Shown piece by piece: positions 1 to 10,074 of a stretch of 64,000 nucleotides of DNA. A program made the position numbers and the translations under genes. This DNA comes from Ignavibacteriales bacterium. GTDB lineage: Bacteria; Bacteroidota; Ignavibacteria; UBA10030; SZUA-254. The stretch spans positions 1 through 64,000 of the forward strand of contig JACRMQ010000006.1 of the NCBI GenBank assembly GCA_016214905.1, read 5' to 3'. How positions within the stretch are numbered: position 1 is the stretch's first letter; each line of letters starts with the position of its first letter. The notes beneath the pieces are model-generated. The model saw only the letters and a program-made list of their open reading frames with translations. It was not told where the DNA came from and searched no databases.

Positions 1-1
1 G

Positions 2-1387
2 TTCATTGGAGTTGGCGGATCGGTGTTTGCCGCATCGGACGCTCAAGATGGCGGTGTGCTTGTTTCCAATGACAACGGTGATACCTGGACAAAAGCCAAT
101 AATGGGATACCATACTGTTTTGCATATTGTTTTGTAGCGAACGGTCCGATACTATTTGTAGGGACTGGACAAGGAGGGGTATTTCTTTCGACTGATGTTG
201 GTGCATCATGGATTCACTCCGGTGTTGAATGGAATTTTGTAATGCAATTTGCGAGTAAGCCAAATGGTCTGTTGTTTGCATTAACTACAGGAGCGGGGTA
301 TGGTCTCTACGCTACCCAAAATAAAGGTGACTATTGGAGTGGTAGGCCATTAGCTTCCGCATGGAACCCAATGTCGATTGCGATAAGTGGTGACGAAATC
401 TTTGCCAGCTCTGGGCTTTACGGTGGGATGTTCCGTTCCATCGATGATGGAATGACCTGGACCGAGGCTGGTTTACCAGGCAAATATGTTTTGAACATCA
501 CCGTGAAATCCTTTGGGCTCGGTGCGACTAAAATGTTTGCCGGTACAAATGGGCAGGGAGCATTTCTTTCTGTAGATAATGGAACGAGTTGGAATCCGAT
601 CAACACGGGGTTAACCAGCAATTATGTTCGCACATTCCTCATCAGTGATTCAGGGATCTTCGCGGGAACCGGTGACGGGGTATTTCGTTCAACGGACGAT
701 GGAACAAGCTGGAACCCAGCCGGACTTACAGGTAACAACATCTCGGGGTTGGCAATGGTAGGGACCGATCTCTTTGCCTGGCCTCGTATGTCGGCAGCGT
801 ACCGATCAACCGATCAAGGTAGTAGTTGGACACCGGTGATGGACAACAGCACACCGGTGCGCATCACCGGCATTGTTGCTACGCCAAATGGTGGTGGTGA
901 CAATAACATTATCGCGAGCACTTGGGGAAACGGTATTGTATTGTCCACAGACAATGGTACTACGTGGACCAGGACCGACACCGGGCTTGCCACACAATTG
1001 TCCATGGCAATTACGCTGGTCGGATCAGATCTCTATGCCGGAAGTTGGGGACAGGGTGTGTGGCGAAGACCTTTGGCTGAAGTGACAACCTCTGTGAAAG
1101 AAATCCTTGAAAGCGAAATTCCAAAAGCGGTTGCCCTAGAACAAAATTATCCCAATCCATTTAATCCGGTAACAACCATCCGTTATCAGTTACCTGTTAA
1201 TAGTCGTGTAACACTAAAAGTGTTTGATGTGCTTGGCAGAGAAGTAGCAACGCTTGCAGACGAAGTTGAAGAAGCAGGTTACAAGTCGGTGACGTTCAAT
1301 GCAAGCATATTATCGAGTGGAGTTTATTATTATCGTTTATCGGCTGGAAGTTATATTGAAACGAAGAAATTATTACTGCTTAGATAA
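2..1387 (+). CDS. T9SS-exported beta-propeller protein, 5' truncated
   Basis: The reading frame is open from base 2, so the true start lies before the window. The body repeats a BNR/sialidase-like or Ycf48-like blade pattern, with STDNGTTW or SDDGTSW Asp-box motifs every 45-60 residues. This predicts a secreted beta-propeller. The last 75 or so residues form a type IX secretion C-terminal sorting domain: YPNPFNPVTTIRYQL, then VFDVLGREVATL, then SGVYYYRL and a KKLLLLR end. Export through the outer membrane by T9SS therefore follows from family knowledge. The ligand or substrate is unknown. The gene lies 29 bp before another exported protein on the same strand, so the two may be cotranscribed. 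Confidence 0.85.
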   Translation, partial: FIGVGGSVFAASDAQDGGVLVSNDNGDTWTKANNGIPYCFAYCFVANGPILFVGTGQGGVFLSTDVGASWIHSGVEWNFVMQFASKPNGLLFALTTGAGYGLYATQNKGDYWSGRPLASAWNPMSIAISGDEIFASSGLYGGMFRSIDDGMTWTEAGLPGKYVLNITVKSFGLGATKMFAGTNGQGAFLSVDNGTSWNPINTGLTSNYVRTFLISDSGIFAGTGDGVFRSTDDGTSWNPAGLTGNNISGLAMVGTDLFAWPRMSAAYRSTDQGSSWTPVMDNSTPVRITGIVATPNGGGDNNIIASTWGNGIVLSTDNGTTWTRTDTGLATQLSMAITLVGSDLYAGSWGQGVWRRPLAEVTTSVKEILESEIPKAVALEQNYPNPFNPVTTIRYQLPVNSRVTLKVFDVLGREVATLADEVEEAGYKSVTFNASILSSGVYYYRLSAGSYIETKKLLLLR

Positions 1388-1416
1388 TAAAGCAACTACA
1401 ATTAGCAGAGGTTACC

Positions 1417-4400
1417 ATGAAATATTTTTGCATATTTTTTCTTCTGGTGCTTATCACCCGTGTAACGAACGCCCAATGGACGTTCAACCCAAACGTAAAC
1501 ACTGCCATCTGCCAAGCTACAGGCAATCAATTAGCCCCTCATATCGTTACCGATGGCGCAGGCGGAGCGATCATCGCTTGGTGGGATAATCGCGGAACAA
1601 GCACTGATATCTACGCTCAGCGCATCGATGCTTCCGGGCATGTGCGGTGGACAACAAACGGTGTTACTATTGTAACTGCGGGAGGCAATCAAAATGCTCT
1701 CGTAATTGTTAGTGACGGTTTAGGCGGCGCTATTATTGCATGGCAGGATAACCGCAATGGCACAGATTGGGATATTTATTCTCAACGCATTAATGCCTTA
1801 GGTCAGACACTATGGACAACGAATGGTCTTGCCATTTCGACTGCTGGAAGCAATCAAGCGAATCCCGCGATTGTTTCGGATGGCGCGGGCAGCGCTATCA
1901 TTACATGGGAAGATAATCGCAGCGGCACGAATTGGGATATCTACGCCCAACGGATCAAATCTTATGGTGTAGTGCATTGGACGACAAATGGAGTTCCCAT
2001 TTGCACTGTGGCAAACGATCAAACAGATCCGACAATCATAAGCGATAGTTCTGACGGTGCAATCATTTCGTGGAGTGACTTTCGCAATGGAACCGAAAAT
2101 GATATCTACGCTCAGCGCATCGATGCCTCTGCTGTTGTGCGATGGACAGCCGACGGTGTACCAATTTCTACTGCGTTGAGAAGTCAAAATTGGCCCGAGT
2201 TGATAAGTGATGGTTCTGGTGGGGCAATCATCACCTGGTTTGAACAGAGTACCGTCGAGGATGGTGATATCTATGCCCAGCGGATAAACAACTCCGGTAT
2301 AGCGCAATGGGCAACCAATGGTGTGGCGATCTCCACCGCAACAAATAATCAACAATCTCCTGTGATCGTCAATGACGGTGCAAGTGGAGCGATCATCACG
2401 TGGGCTGACTATCGCAGCGGCACGCACTGGGATGTTTATACCCAAAGAATCAATGCTTCGGGATTGGTACAATGGACTACCGATGGTGTTGCAATTTCAA
2501 CCGGAGATTTCAATAAAGGAATTCCCGGTATTGCAAGTGATGATTCTGGAGGAGCGATCATTGCGTGGGATGACTACCGCGATAGCATCAACGGGAACAT
2601 CTACGCGCAGCGTATCGATGCTTCTGGCATCGTGCGATGGGCTTCCGGTGGTACAGTGGTTACAACGGCGCCAAACACGCAAGCTTACAATAGTATTGTA
2701 TCCGACGGCTCACATGGAGCAATTATCACATGGGCGGATCTTCGTAACGGTACAGATTGGAATATTTATGCTAATAAGATTGGGAAACCGAGTCTTAGTG
2801 TCACCCGACCGACGACTACCGATGTATGGAGACCGGGTGATCAGGATACGATACGATGGTTTGCTGCCGATACTATTCATTGGGTTCGCATCGATTACAG
2901 TTTAGACAACGGACATACAGTTTATCCTATCGAAGCCGTCTATCCAGCCGACTCAATGAAGTATGTTTGGACGGTACCCGATTCATTGTCACGAAAGTGC
3001 AGGATTATTCTCACCGACTTCACCGATGCCTCGCTGAATGATACCAGCGGTGTTTTTAAGATTAAAGGATACATTCTTACACGCTTAAGTCCCAGTGGAG
3101 ATTATGTCCCTTATAACAGATTCACAGACGTGTGGGGTTTTTCTAACAACGAGGCGGACATGTGGCCTGCGACGTGGTATAACCGCTTTAATTACAGAAG
3201 TATGGATCCTTACACAGGTATTCAATATTCACAGTGGCAAGGCGGGGGTATTTTCAGTAGAGCCGCTTCATCACGCTTTCCTAATTGGGAAACTTGGGTT
3301 AAAGCATTTACTCCGGGCGTATGTTATTTGAGTACGTCGCTCGGAATATACTCACCACCTTTGCTTGCCAAATGGACAAGTCGCGCAAAGGTAGTGTGGA
3401 ATGGTTCGTGCTTTGGAATCGCCGGTACAAACGCCCTCGCATTTCGGCACAAAGACCAGTTTGTTCAGAAGTTTGAGAATTTTCCTGCATTCACTGATCC
3501 CATCGATGTTTTATCGGATACAAATGTAATCAAAGCAGTAACTGAAATATTTACTCATCAATTTGGCAGACTTTCACAGCAGAATGACATCGCTTGTTAC
3601 AATATCAAAACGCCAACACAAACGTTGAATGATCTCAAGCAAATGCTCGGTGCGGACGATGCACCAATTAGGACAATCAGTCTTATAAATAACGGCATAG
3701 GTGGTGGAGGACATACAATATTGCCATATAAGGTTGAAAGAACTGCAAGCGATTCACCCATGTGGAACATCTACGTCTACGATAACAGTTATCCAGATGT
3801 ACTGAGTGCGATCATTCAAATTGACACCTCCATGAATTCCCACAATGGAGTGTGGGGAGCGATGTATGGATGGAGCGGCTGGGGTGGAACAAAAAATTTC
3901 TATCTGGAAATACCATCGGAGAATTACCTTGGCATCGCCACTCCCAGTACATCTCCGAGTTCTAGCTCGCCATTCAAATTAAATAGTACAAATCTTGAAG
4001 TCATGAATACACCGGATGCCTCGATTATGATTTATGATCGAAATGGAAAGATGACAGGTTTTGATAACAATCAGGTAGTCACTGACGTTCTCGGATCTAC
4101 GCCTTTCATATTGAAGAATGGGACGAAAACCCCGCCATACGGTTACGCACTTCCAGCGGATCGATATGTGGTTTACCTTGACAGCTTCAAAACATCTCAG
4201 TCACGAATCTTTTTTTCCTCAGGGAATCGAACGTACGGTTTCGAACGATCGGATGCTGACTCATCGCAAACAGATTTCGTTTATTTTGATACGCTCATGA
4301 ACACTTCTTCCGGATTACAAATTTCAAATCCAGATTTGTACAACAAATCAATAACACTCACAAATATAATCGATGAGACTTCGGTGGTGAAGGCATATAC

Positions 4401-4989
4401 AGTCGATTCTCTCGAATTAACAGGCGGCGCGATGTTTCAGATGGAGAATCAAGATGTGGACAAACTTCGTTTAACGAATAGCTCATCAGAGGGGCACTAC
4501 AATTTACGGTTAGAATATGCGACGGCAACGCAACTCCAGCAATTTGAACGAGACAATATACAGATGCCCGCCAACGCAGTACATATTATTGAACCAAACT
4601 GGAGCGCATTGAAGGACAGTTTGCTTATTATACTGGTTGATGTTGATAACGATGGAACAATCGATGACACACTGCATCTCCAGAATATACTGACTGACGC
4701 ACGCGACCACGGTTCATTGATACCGACTGATTACAAATTGTATCAATGCTATCCCAATCCATTTAATCCGGTAACTACCATCAGTTATCAATTACCTGTT
4801 AATAGTCATGTTACACTAAAAGTGTTTGATGCGCTCGGCAGGGAAGTGGTAACGCTGGTCGATGCGGTTGAGACTTCAGGATGCAAGTCGGTGACATTCG
4901 ATGCAAGCAAGTTAGCGAGCGGAGTTTATTATTATAGTTTAAGTGCTGGCGTATATGTTGAAACAAAAAAACTTTTATTAGTGAAATAA
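1417..4989 (+). CDS. Large T9SS-exported repeat protein with papain-like domain
   Basis: This 1190-residue protein starts with a signal peptide (MKYFCIFFLLVLITRVTNAQ). Residues about 40-450 hold eight repeats of roughly 50 residues with the pattern SDG.GGAII.W.DNR...DIYAQRI...G...W. A middle region (about 600-850) contains SCFGIAG (Cys665), GGGGHTILPYKV (His766) and YVYDNSYP (Asn790). That Cys/His/Asn order resembles a papain-like peptidase fold, which is my inference. The C-terminus is a T9SS sorting domain (YPNPFNPVTTISYQL, VFDALGREVVTL, KKLLLVK) nearly identical to that of the gene upstream. The start is supported by the signal peptide. The substrate is unknown. Confidence 0.88.
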   Translation: MKYFCIFFLLVLITRVTNAQWTFNPNVNTAICQATGNQLAPHIVTDGAGGAIIAWWDNRGTSTDIYAQRIDASGHVRWTTNGVTIVTAGGNQNALVIVSDGLGGAIIAWQDNRNGTDWDIYSQRINALGQTLWTTNGLAISTAGSNQANPAIVSDGAGSAIITWEDNRSGTNWDIYAQRIKSYGVVHWTTNGVPICTVANDQTDPTIISDSSDGAIISWSDFRNGTENDIYAQRIDASAVVRWTADGVPISTALRSQNWPELISDGSGGAIITWFEQSTVEDGDIYAQRINNSGIAQWATNGVAISTATNNQQSPVIVNDGASGAIITWADYRSGTHWDVYTQRINASGLVQWTTDGVAISTGDFNKGIPGIASDDSGGAIIAWDDYRDSINGNIYAQRIDASGIVRWASGGTVVTTAPNTQAYNSIVSDGSHGAIITWADLRNGTDWNIYANKIGKPSLSVTRPTTTDVWRPGDQDTIRWFAADTIHWVRIDYSLDNGHTVYPIEAVYPADSMKYVWTVPDSLSRKCRIILTDFTDASLNDTSGVFKIKGYILTRLSPSGDYVPYNRFTDVWGFSNNEADMWPATWYNRFNYRSMDPYTGIQYSQWQGGGIFSRAASSRFPNWETWVKAFTPGVCYLSTSLGIYSPPLLAKWTSRAKVVWNGSCFGIAGTNALAFRHKDQFVQKFENFPAFTDPIDVLSDTNVIKAVTEIFTHQFGRLSQQNDIACYNIKTPTQTLNDLKQMLGADDAPIRTISLINNGIGGGGHTILPYKVERTASDSPMWNIYVYDNSYPDVLSAIIQIDTSMNSHNGVWGAMYGWSGWGGTKNFYLEIPSENYLGIATPSTSPSSSSPFKLNSTNLEVMNTPDASIMIYDRNGKMTGFDNNQVVTDVLGSTPFILKNGTKTPPYGYALPADRYVVYLDSFKTSQSRIFFSSGNRTYGFERSDADSSQTDFVYFDTLMNTSSGLQISNPDLYNKSITLTNIIDETSVVKAYTVDSLELTGGAMFQMENQDVDKLRLTNSSSEGHYNLRLEYATATQLQQFERDNIQMPANAVHIIEPNWSALKDSLLIILVDVDNDGTIDDTLHLQNILTDARDHGSLIPTDYKLYQCYPNPFNPVTTISYQLPVNSHVTLKVFDALGREVVTLVDAVETSGCKSVTFDASKLASGVYYYSLSAGVYVETKKLLLVK

Positions 4990-5031
4990 CGCGCCATGAA
5001 CATGAATAAACTAACAATCACAAAGGTAGTT

Positions 5032-7749
5032 ATGAAATTATTTAGGCTTTCAATCCTCATGTTGCTCTTTGCATTTGTAACCTTGACGTATGCACAAATT
5101 CCGCGTACGCTTTCTTACCAGGGTGTACTGACTGACAGTTTGGGTAATCCTAAACCAGATAATTCCTACAACATCACGTTCCGGTTGTATGATGTGATGA
5201 ACGGTGGGATCGTGCTCTGGTCGGAGACCAAGTCGCTTCAGGTAAAACGTGGACTCTTTTCTACAATACTTGGAGATCAACAACCGATGGATGACTCGCT
5301 CACGTTCGATCATCCGTACTGGCTCAGTCTGCAAGTGGGAACTGAAGTAGAACTCTCACCGCGTATTCCGCTAACTGCGGTCGGGTATAGTCTGTATTCG
5401 ATCAAATCCGATACAGCAAAGTTTGCAATAACTGCACCCCAACAAGTGTTTGTTGACAGTGCTCGTGTGGTTGAAACAATTCCAAACAACATCGTTACGA
5501 CGGCAAAGATTGTCAATGGAACGATTAAGAGGGAAGATCTAGAGATAGGGTTTGTTGCACCTAAAGCAGACACTGCATCGTATGCACTTTCAACGCCACA
5601 AACATCTTTTGTTGATAGTGCGAGGATATCGTCAACGGTTCCCAATAGTTCGATTACGAGTCAGAAAATTCTCGATGGAACAATACAGCAAGGTGATGTA
5701 GTACCAACATTCACAGCTCCTTACGCTGACACTGCCGCGTATGCACGTGTTGCACCACAGAGCGGTTTTGTCGATAGTGCGAGAATCGCTGGCACGATTC
5801 CAGATAACAGTGTTACAGGTGCAAAGATAGCAAATGGTACAATTCAGTTTGGCAAGATTGCACAAAACGGTGCGACCACCGGACAAGTAATGAAATGGAA
5901 TGGTGTATTGTGGTCTGCGGCGAATGATTCGGTTGGGACAGTAGGAACAAGTAGCCAGTGGATAACAAACGGTTCGAATATATACTACAACAACGGAAAT
6001 GTCGGCATTGGAACCTCGGCACCATTAGCAAGATTGCATGTAAAGGGTGCGAATTTCCCAAATTCGTTTGGTTATTTTGATACCGACAGTAATGGTCAGG
6101 ATGCCGGACTTCGGTTCTACGAAGCAGGGGTTTTGAAGTCGCATCTGTTTCATGGTGCGGGTGCAAATACCCTCAATCTTTTTGGGAGCAGCTTTGCGGG
6201 GATATCCGTTGACTCAATCGGCAATGTCGGCATTGGGACTACGACACCCAATGCACCACTGAGTTTTCCAGCATGGACAGGGAAAAAAATCACACTCTTT
6301 CCCGGTATATATGGCGATGCAGGTTTTGGTGTATTCGGAAGCGAACTTCGAATCAATTCGGATTATTCCGGTGCCGACATAACCTTTGGATACGACGATA
6401 GAACGTCCGGCTTTACAGAACGTATGCGTATCAAAGGAAATGGAAATGTAGGGATAGGCACCACTATGCCCGATGCACCGCTTGGTTTTCCACCGGTGTT
6501 AGGCAAAAAAATCACGCTCTATCCTGGCGCAACTGGTGATGTCGGTTTTGGAGTCGCAGGAAACCGTTTACAGATTTATTCTGATAATTCCAATGCAGAT
6601 GTTGCTTTAGGTTATGATTCTGCTGGTATGTTTACCGAACGATTCGCAGTAAAAGCAAACGGGGCTTTCGCGGTGAATGGAAATACTGGAACGGCTGGAC
6701 AGGTACTCCAATCGAATGGAAACAGTTCGGCAGCACAATGGCAAACACTCGGCAGCAATCCGTGGCAGCTTAATGGATCGGATGTTTATTACAATGGAGG
6801 AAGAGTCGGTATTGGCGCCATCCCTTCAATAGCAGATGGTGTATTGGATGTTGGCGGACGGATGCGCATTCGAAGTGGTGGCAACCTCGCAACCTCAGCG
6901 GGATTATGGCTGAACAATGTGGATAATACCTCGTTGAGTGCATTCGTTGGAATGGAGAATGATTCCAGCGTTGGATTCTACGGGTATAATGGAGCAGGAT
7001 GGTCGTTCGGGGTGAACACCAGAACGGGTGATATCAAAATGTTCGGAAAACTTGGTATCGGCACAACGACACCGAATGCACCACTGGGTTTTCCACCGAC
7101 ACTAGGAAAGAAGATAACATTGTATCCAGGTCCAAGCGGTGATCATGGCATTGGCGTAGCCGGAAACCGAATGCAAATCTATGCCGACAATCCTAATGCC
7201 GATGTTGCTATCGGGTATGATGCCGCTGGTACGTTCAATGAACGATTCGCAGTTAAACCCAACAGTGCATTAGCAGTAAACGGAAATACAGGTACTTCTG
7301 GGCAGGTGCTTACATCCGAGGGATCAAGCTCACCAGCCCATTGGGAAACACTAGGTAACATTATTCAAACGTTTTGCAACAACACTTCGCAACGCTCTCC
7401 CACTATGACAAATAACACAGCGTTCGTTTTCAATAATCATTTATATTCATTCACTGTCGCAAGAAATTCACGACTGGTAATAACATTCAACTGTTCTGTC
7501 TGGAGCTTATGGTGTGCTGCCTGCGGGTTCTCAAATGATCGGTTCATCCTGCGCATCAATGGAGCGGATGTATACATCTTCGGTTATTTCAACACGGCGA
7601 ATGGACTCATTTCCACTACAGCCATTGCCAATTTCATGTATGACATTGGGCCCGGGACATACACACTAGATCTCAAACTGGACCACGGAACAGGAACGGA
7701 TGTCTGGGGCTATGTTAATACAAGTTCTATAATGATCCTTCCCATGTAA
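5032..7749 (+). CDS. Exported tail-fibre-like repeat protein
   Basis: ATG 5032 is preferred over the in-frame ATG at 4996. An AAAGG ribosome site lies just upstream of it, and it opens a clean signal peptide (MKLFRLSILMLLFAFVTLTYA). The 905-residue product has an N-terminal beta-rich domain. Next come three alanine/serine-rich repeats built around ADTA.YA and SARI..T.PN. After these, repeated NGNVGIGT..P blocks like those in bacterial and phage fibre proteins alternate with near-identical modules (LGKKITLYPG, RLQIYSDN, NGNTGT.GQVL). No T9SS sorting domain is visible. The C-terminal 120 residues look like a small beta-sandwich. The protein is probably a secreted or surface fibre. Its partner is unknown. 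Confidence 0.82.
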   Translation: MKLFRLSILMLLFAFVTLTYAQIPRTLSYQGVLTDSLGNPKPDNSYNITFRLYDVMNGGIVLWSETKSLQVKRGLFSTILGDQQPMDDSLTFDHPYWLSLQVGTEVELSPRIPLTAVGYSLYSIKSDTAKFAITAPQQVFVDSARVVETIPNNIVTTAKIVNGTIKREDLEIGFVAPKADTASYALSTPQTSFVDSARISSTVPNSSITSQKILDGTIQQGDVVPTFTAPYADTAAYARVAPQSGFVDSARIAGTIPDNSVTGAKIANGTIQFGKIAQNGATTGQVMKWNGVLWSAANDSVGTVGTSSQWITNGSNIYYNNGNVGIGTSAPLARLHVKGANFPNSFGYFDTDSNGQDAGLRFYEAGVLKSHLFHGAGANTLNLFGSSFAGISVDSIGNVGIGTTTPNAPLSFPAWTGKKITLFPGIYGDAGFGVFGSELRINSDYSGADITFGYDDRTSGFTERMRIKGNGNVGIGTTMPDAPLGFPPVLGKKITLYPGATGDVGFGVAGNRLQIYSDNSNADVALGYDSAGMFTERFAVKANGAFAVNGNTGTAGQVLQSNGNSSAAQWQTLGSNPWQLNGSDVYYNGGRVGIGAIPSIADGVLDVGGRMRIRSGGNLATSAGLWLNNVDNTSLSAFVGMENDSSVGFYGYNGAGWSFGVNTRTGDIKMFGKLGIGTTTPNAPLGFPPTLGKKITLYPGPSGDHGIGVAGNRMQIYADNPNADVAIGYDAAGTFNERFAVKPNSALAVNGNTGTSGQVLTSEGSSSPAHWETLGNIIQTFCNNTSQRSPTMTNNTAFVFNNHLYSFTVARNSRLVITFNCSVWSLWCAACGFSNDRFILRINGADVYIFGYFNTANGLISTTAIANFMYDIGPGTYTLDLKLDHGTGTDVWGYVNTSSIMILPM

Positions 7750-7809
7750 GAGCAATGATGTTTTGGTGAAGAGGAACTTTGATAAACAAATTAAAAATCA
7801 GGCGACATC

Positions 7810-8363
7810 ATGAATAAAAAATTTTCTTTTAAAAATACACGGCAAGCAGATAAATTCCAATTTCTTTGCTTATTGGCGGTAATAAATTATTCTCATTCTC
7901 AAAACAGCCAAGTTACTTGGTCGTCATTCAATATGAGCTTTGCCGAATCAAAAACATCTAACATTTTCGTGAAATCAGTTATAGGGCAGAGTTTTGTGGG
8001 GGAATCCCAACAACCAAACACGAAAATTGTTTGTGGATTATTGGCTATTACTTTGTTCATAGGTATAATAATTTGGTGAAAGATGTTGATCAACTTCCAA
8101 TACCGTATTCACTTACACAAAATTATCCTAATCCCTTCAATCCAAGCACAACGATACATTTCGAGATCCCAAAATAATCACATATCATTCTCAAAGCGTA
8201 TAATATGCTTGGACAAGAAGTAATAACAGTGTTGGATGAAAACAGGATTGCAGGTAGACACAATGTGAGAGTAGATGGCTCATCTCTGTCCAGTGGCATA
8301 TATTTCTACCGGCTTCAAACAAAAGATTTTATTGATACGAAAAAACTTTTATTGATGAAGTAA
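7810..8363 (+). pseudogene. Degraded T9SS-sorted protein
   Basis: The open frame 7810-8079 encodes about 89 residues that resemble the N-terminus of a small exported protein (QVTWSSFNMSFAESK..). The T9SS sorting domain follows in another frame from about 8076: [17 protein letters not shown], then YNMLGQEVITVL, SSGIYFYRL and KKLLLMK, ending with TAA at 8361-8363. That second frame is itself broken by a TAA at 8175-8177. The gene therefore carries at least one frameshift and one nonsense change and is unlikely to make a sorted protein. It lies downstream of three intact exported proteins. Confidence 0.8.
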
Positions 8364-8394
8364 TATAAACCATAATGTCTCAGAGCGGAAGCGG

Positions 8395-8430
8395 AAAACC
8401 CTGATCAGCGATGATAGGGGTTTTGTTTTT
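8395..8430 (+). terminator. Rho-independent terminator
   Basis: A stem AAAACCC (8395-8401) pairs with GGGTTTT (8418-8424) and is followed by GTTTTT. It lies 31 bp after the stop of the degraded T9SS gene and would end the exported-protein transcript. Confidence 0.6.
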
Positions 8431-8602
8431 CTGGTCCTAAATGGCTTATTACCAAGAGATTCAAAAATTTCCAAACTAAGGACGAATATGAATTACTAAC
8501 TTTCCGGCTAATAAATAGAGTAGGATCTATACAACTCAAGTGAGATAATGTTACAGAAGTTTTTTTGAACAACTAAGGGCAGTGGAAACTGCCCTTTGTA
8601 AG

Positions 8603-8675
8603 CTGCCCGGCTAGGAGTCGAACCTAGACTTCCTTGATCCAGAGTCAAGTGTGTTGCCAATTACACCACCGGGCA
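8603..8675 (-). tRNA. tRNA-Gln(CTG)
   Basis: On the minus strand a full 73-nt cloverleaf can be read. The acceptor is TGCCCGG paired with CCGGGCA. The D arm is GTGT/ACAC. The anticodon stem CTTGA/TCAAG encloses the loop CTCTGGA, giving anticodon CTG for CAG codons. The T arm contains GGTTCGACTCC. CCA is not encoded. The gene overlaps the left attachment repeat, and its 5' 56 bases are also present at 31610-31665. The promoter now driving it must lie to the right of 8675, inside the integrated island. Confidence 0.95.
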
Positions 8676-8677
8676 AT
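8620..8677. repeat. Left attachment-site repeat (58 bp)
   Basis: Bases 8620-8677 are identical to 31610-31667. The repeat covers the 5' three quarters of tRNA-Gln (acceptor 5' strand, D arm, anticodon arm and the start of the T arm) plus 2 bp upstream of the gene. The sequences diverge at 8619 and at 8678. It marks the left edge of the island. Confidence 0.9.
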
Positions 8678-9164
8678 AATGAAAACCTCAAATACTTGCA
8701 AAATTCGGTATCTACACTGGATTGAAAACGAACCAAAATTGCAAATAATCTTTAAATCTTAGATTCCATTCAACACTTTTTTCAACACTTAATTTGCTGC
8801 TAAACGGAACGTCCTTACTCGCCATTCACCCACATCCGAAGGTCGCAACACGAGGGAGGACATTTGTAATTCGTATCATTTATGATGTTTTGAATAATTC
8901 TGTTGCGTCCTAAATATACATAACCTAAAACTTTTTTACAAACAGATGAAACGCCTCAGCGGGATGTACGCTGAGGCTAATCTCCAACCTGAATCCTTTC
9001 AGGCTATTGTAAGCAAGATATCGATGCCTTAATTCGGAATCTTTCTGCGCACAACTTCGTTATAATATATGGACGTCCCGTTCGGTGTGTGCCTGGTTCT
9101 CTCCCCAGAAATCACGGCCCTCCCACGTGATTTCACTGCCAGGCACACACACTTTTATTTATGC
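8678..9164. other. Island left-end non-coding region with hairpins
   Basis: No convincing gene is present in these 487 bp. The stretch holds a 9-bp hairpin (GCCTCAGCG 8953-8961 with CGCTGAGGC 8969-8977), a small one at about 8988-9003 (CCTGAA/TTCAGG), and a large nested hairpin at 9085-9150 that is listed separately. The promoter that now serves tRNA-Gln should lie at the left edge of this stretch. I saw no clear consensus for it. Confidence 0.5.
9085..9150. other. Nested double hairpin, possible structured RNA
   Basis: The outer arms GTGTGTGCCTGG (9085-9096) and CCAGGCACACAC (9139-9150) pair perfectly over 12 bp. Inside them GAAATCACG (9108-9116) pairs with CGTGATTTC (9126-9134) over 9 bp. 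The structure begins 15 bp past the stop of the minus-strand gene at 9165. No T tract follows on either strand, so it is not a classical terminator. It could be a structured 3' end, a small RNA or a DNA site used by the island. Confidence 0.5.
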
Positions 9165-9359
9165 TTACATATCTTTGGGTGGTTCTATCTTGTCAGACCA
9201 TTCGCCATTATCAAGAATATTTTGAGTTAAGTTGAAACCACCACCCGCCATTAGATATTGTCCCTTGAAATTTATCAATACAATCATTGGTTCATCACCG
9301 GGAAATCCTTTGAACCAATAGTAACCTGGTGCTGTAGGTTTTTGTTTTGTCCATGCCAT
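9165..9359 (-). CDS. Small phage-type hypothetical protein
   Basis: This 64-residue protein has a good ribosome site (AAAGGAGATGAG) before its ATG. The sequence has the layout of short phage or island proteins that begin with PGYYWFKG, continue with a short beta strand pair (MIVLINF, QYLMAGG), and end in NGEWSDKIEPP. I recognise the pattern but not a function. It lies alone on the minus strand near the left end of the island. Confidence 0.6.
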   Translation of the reverse strand: MAWTKQKPTAPGYYWFKGFPGDEPMIVLINFKGQYLMAGGGFNLTQNILDNGEWSDKIEPPKDM

Positions 9360-10074
9360 AAACTCATCTCCTTTTGATTATGTTAATATATTAAATTTAT
9401 TTACCATAACTCACGATTTTTAAATTACCTCCTTTGAGGAGTAGGTAAGCTATCCATAGGCAGAGATCGTCTGGAAATCGGCTGCTGAGAGGAGGTTTTT
9501 TAACAAGGAATTGATTTTAGCGGGGTGGCTGGCAATGCCAACATTGAACTTGCTGGCTTTGCCGTTGTTGATATGTAGATTGTGTGACATATTATGTCCT
9601 TTAAATTGTGATTGATAACGTTATAACGTTCTTATATCGTTTTGCTCAATCTCTTTTTCTGGAATAAGAAGTAAAGGAAATGATAGATGAACCAACAAAC
9701 AATTCAAACGCGGTATTACGGCTACTTTTTTTTATGGATTTTAGATCGGATTCTATGGATTTCATGATGGTATGTGTTTTGGCGACACATACGCTGTTTT
9801 TGTTCAAACAACTTTCCCTTATATACAAATTGTAATAAAATTTGTTTTTCTTAGGCAGTTTTGTACAGATGTGAAAAAGCCCAACCGATGAATTGGCTGG
9901 GCTCTACAACGGGAAACGATTCACGCCGAAATTTAACCAAAAGCTTTTTGAAAATCAAGTTTTTGATACCATATCTTTAAATGTCTTTGCATTGTTGAAA
10001 TTGGCGACTTGCAAAGTGAAATATTCCTAAATAATTCGTACATTCATAAAATTATTAATTTTAGCACATATAAG
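9360..10074. other. Intergenic region with a minus-strand terminator-like hairpin
   Basis: No supported gene is present; a 60-codon minus-strand frame at 9646-9828 lacks a ribosome site and homology. At 9878-9903 AGCCCAACC pairs with GGCTGGGCT with one mismatch. Read on the minus strand, the hairpin is followed by TTTTT (9873-9877), as in a terminator or attenuator, although no minus-strand gene precedes it. The CTCC TTT GAGGAG repeat near 9429-9441 is a second small dyad. Confidence 0.4.

Noticed and set aside
1810-2905. Overlapping long frames opposite and beside the repeat protein gene
   Set aside because: They arise from the repetitive coding sequence at 1417-4989 and have no ribosome sites.
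9646-9828. 60-codon minus-strand frame
   Set aside because: There is no ribosome site, no recognisable pattern and no partner; it lies in a non-coding stretch with hairpins.
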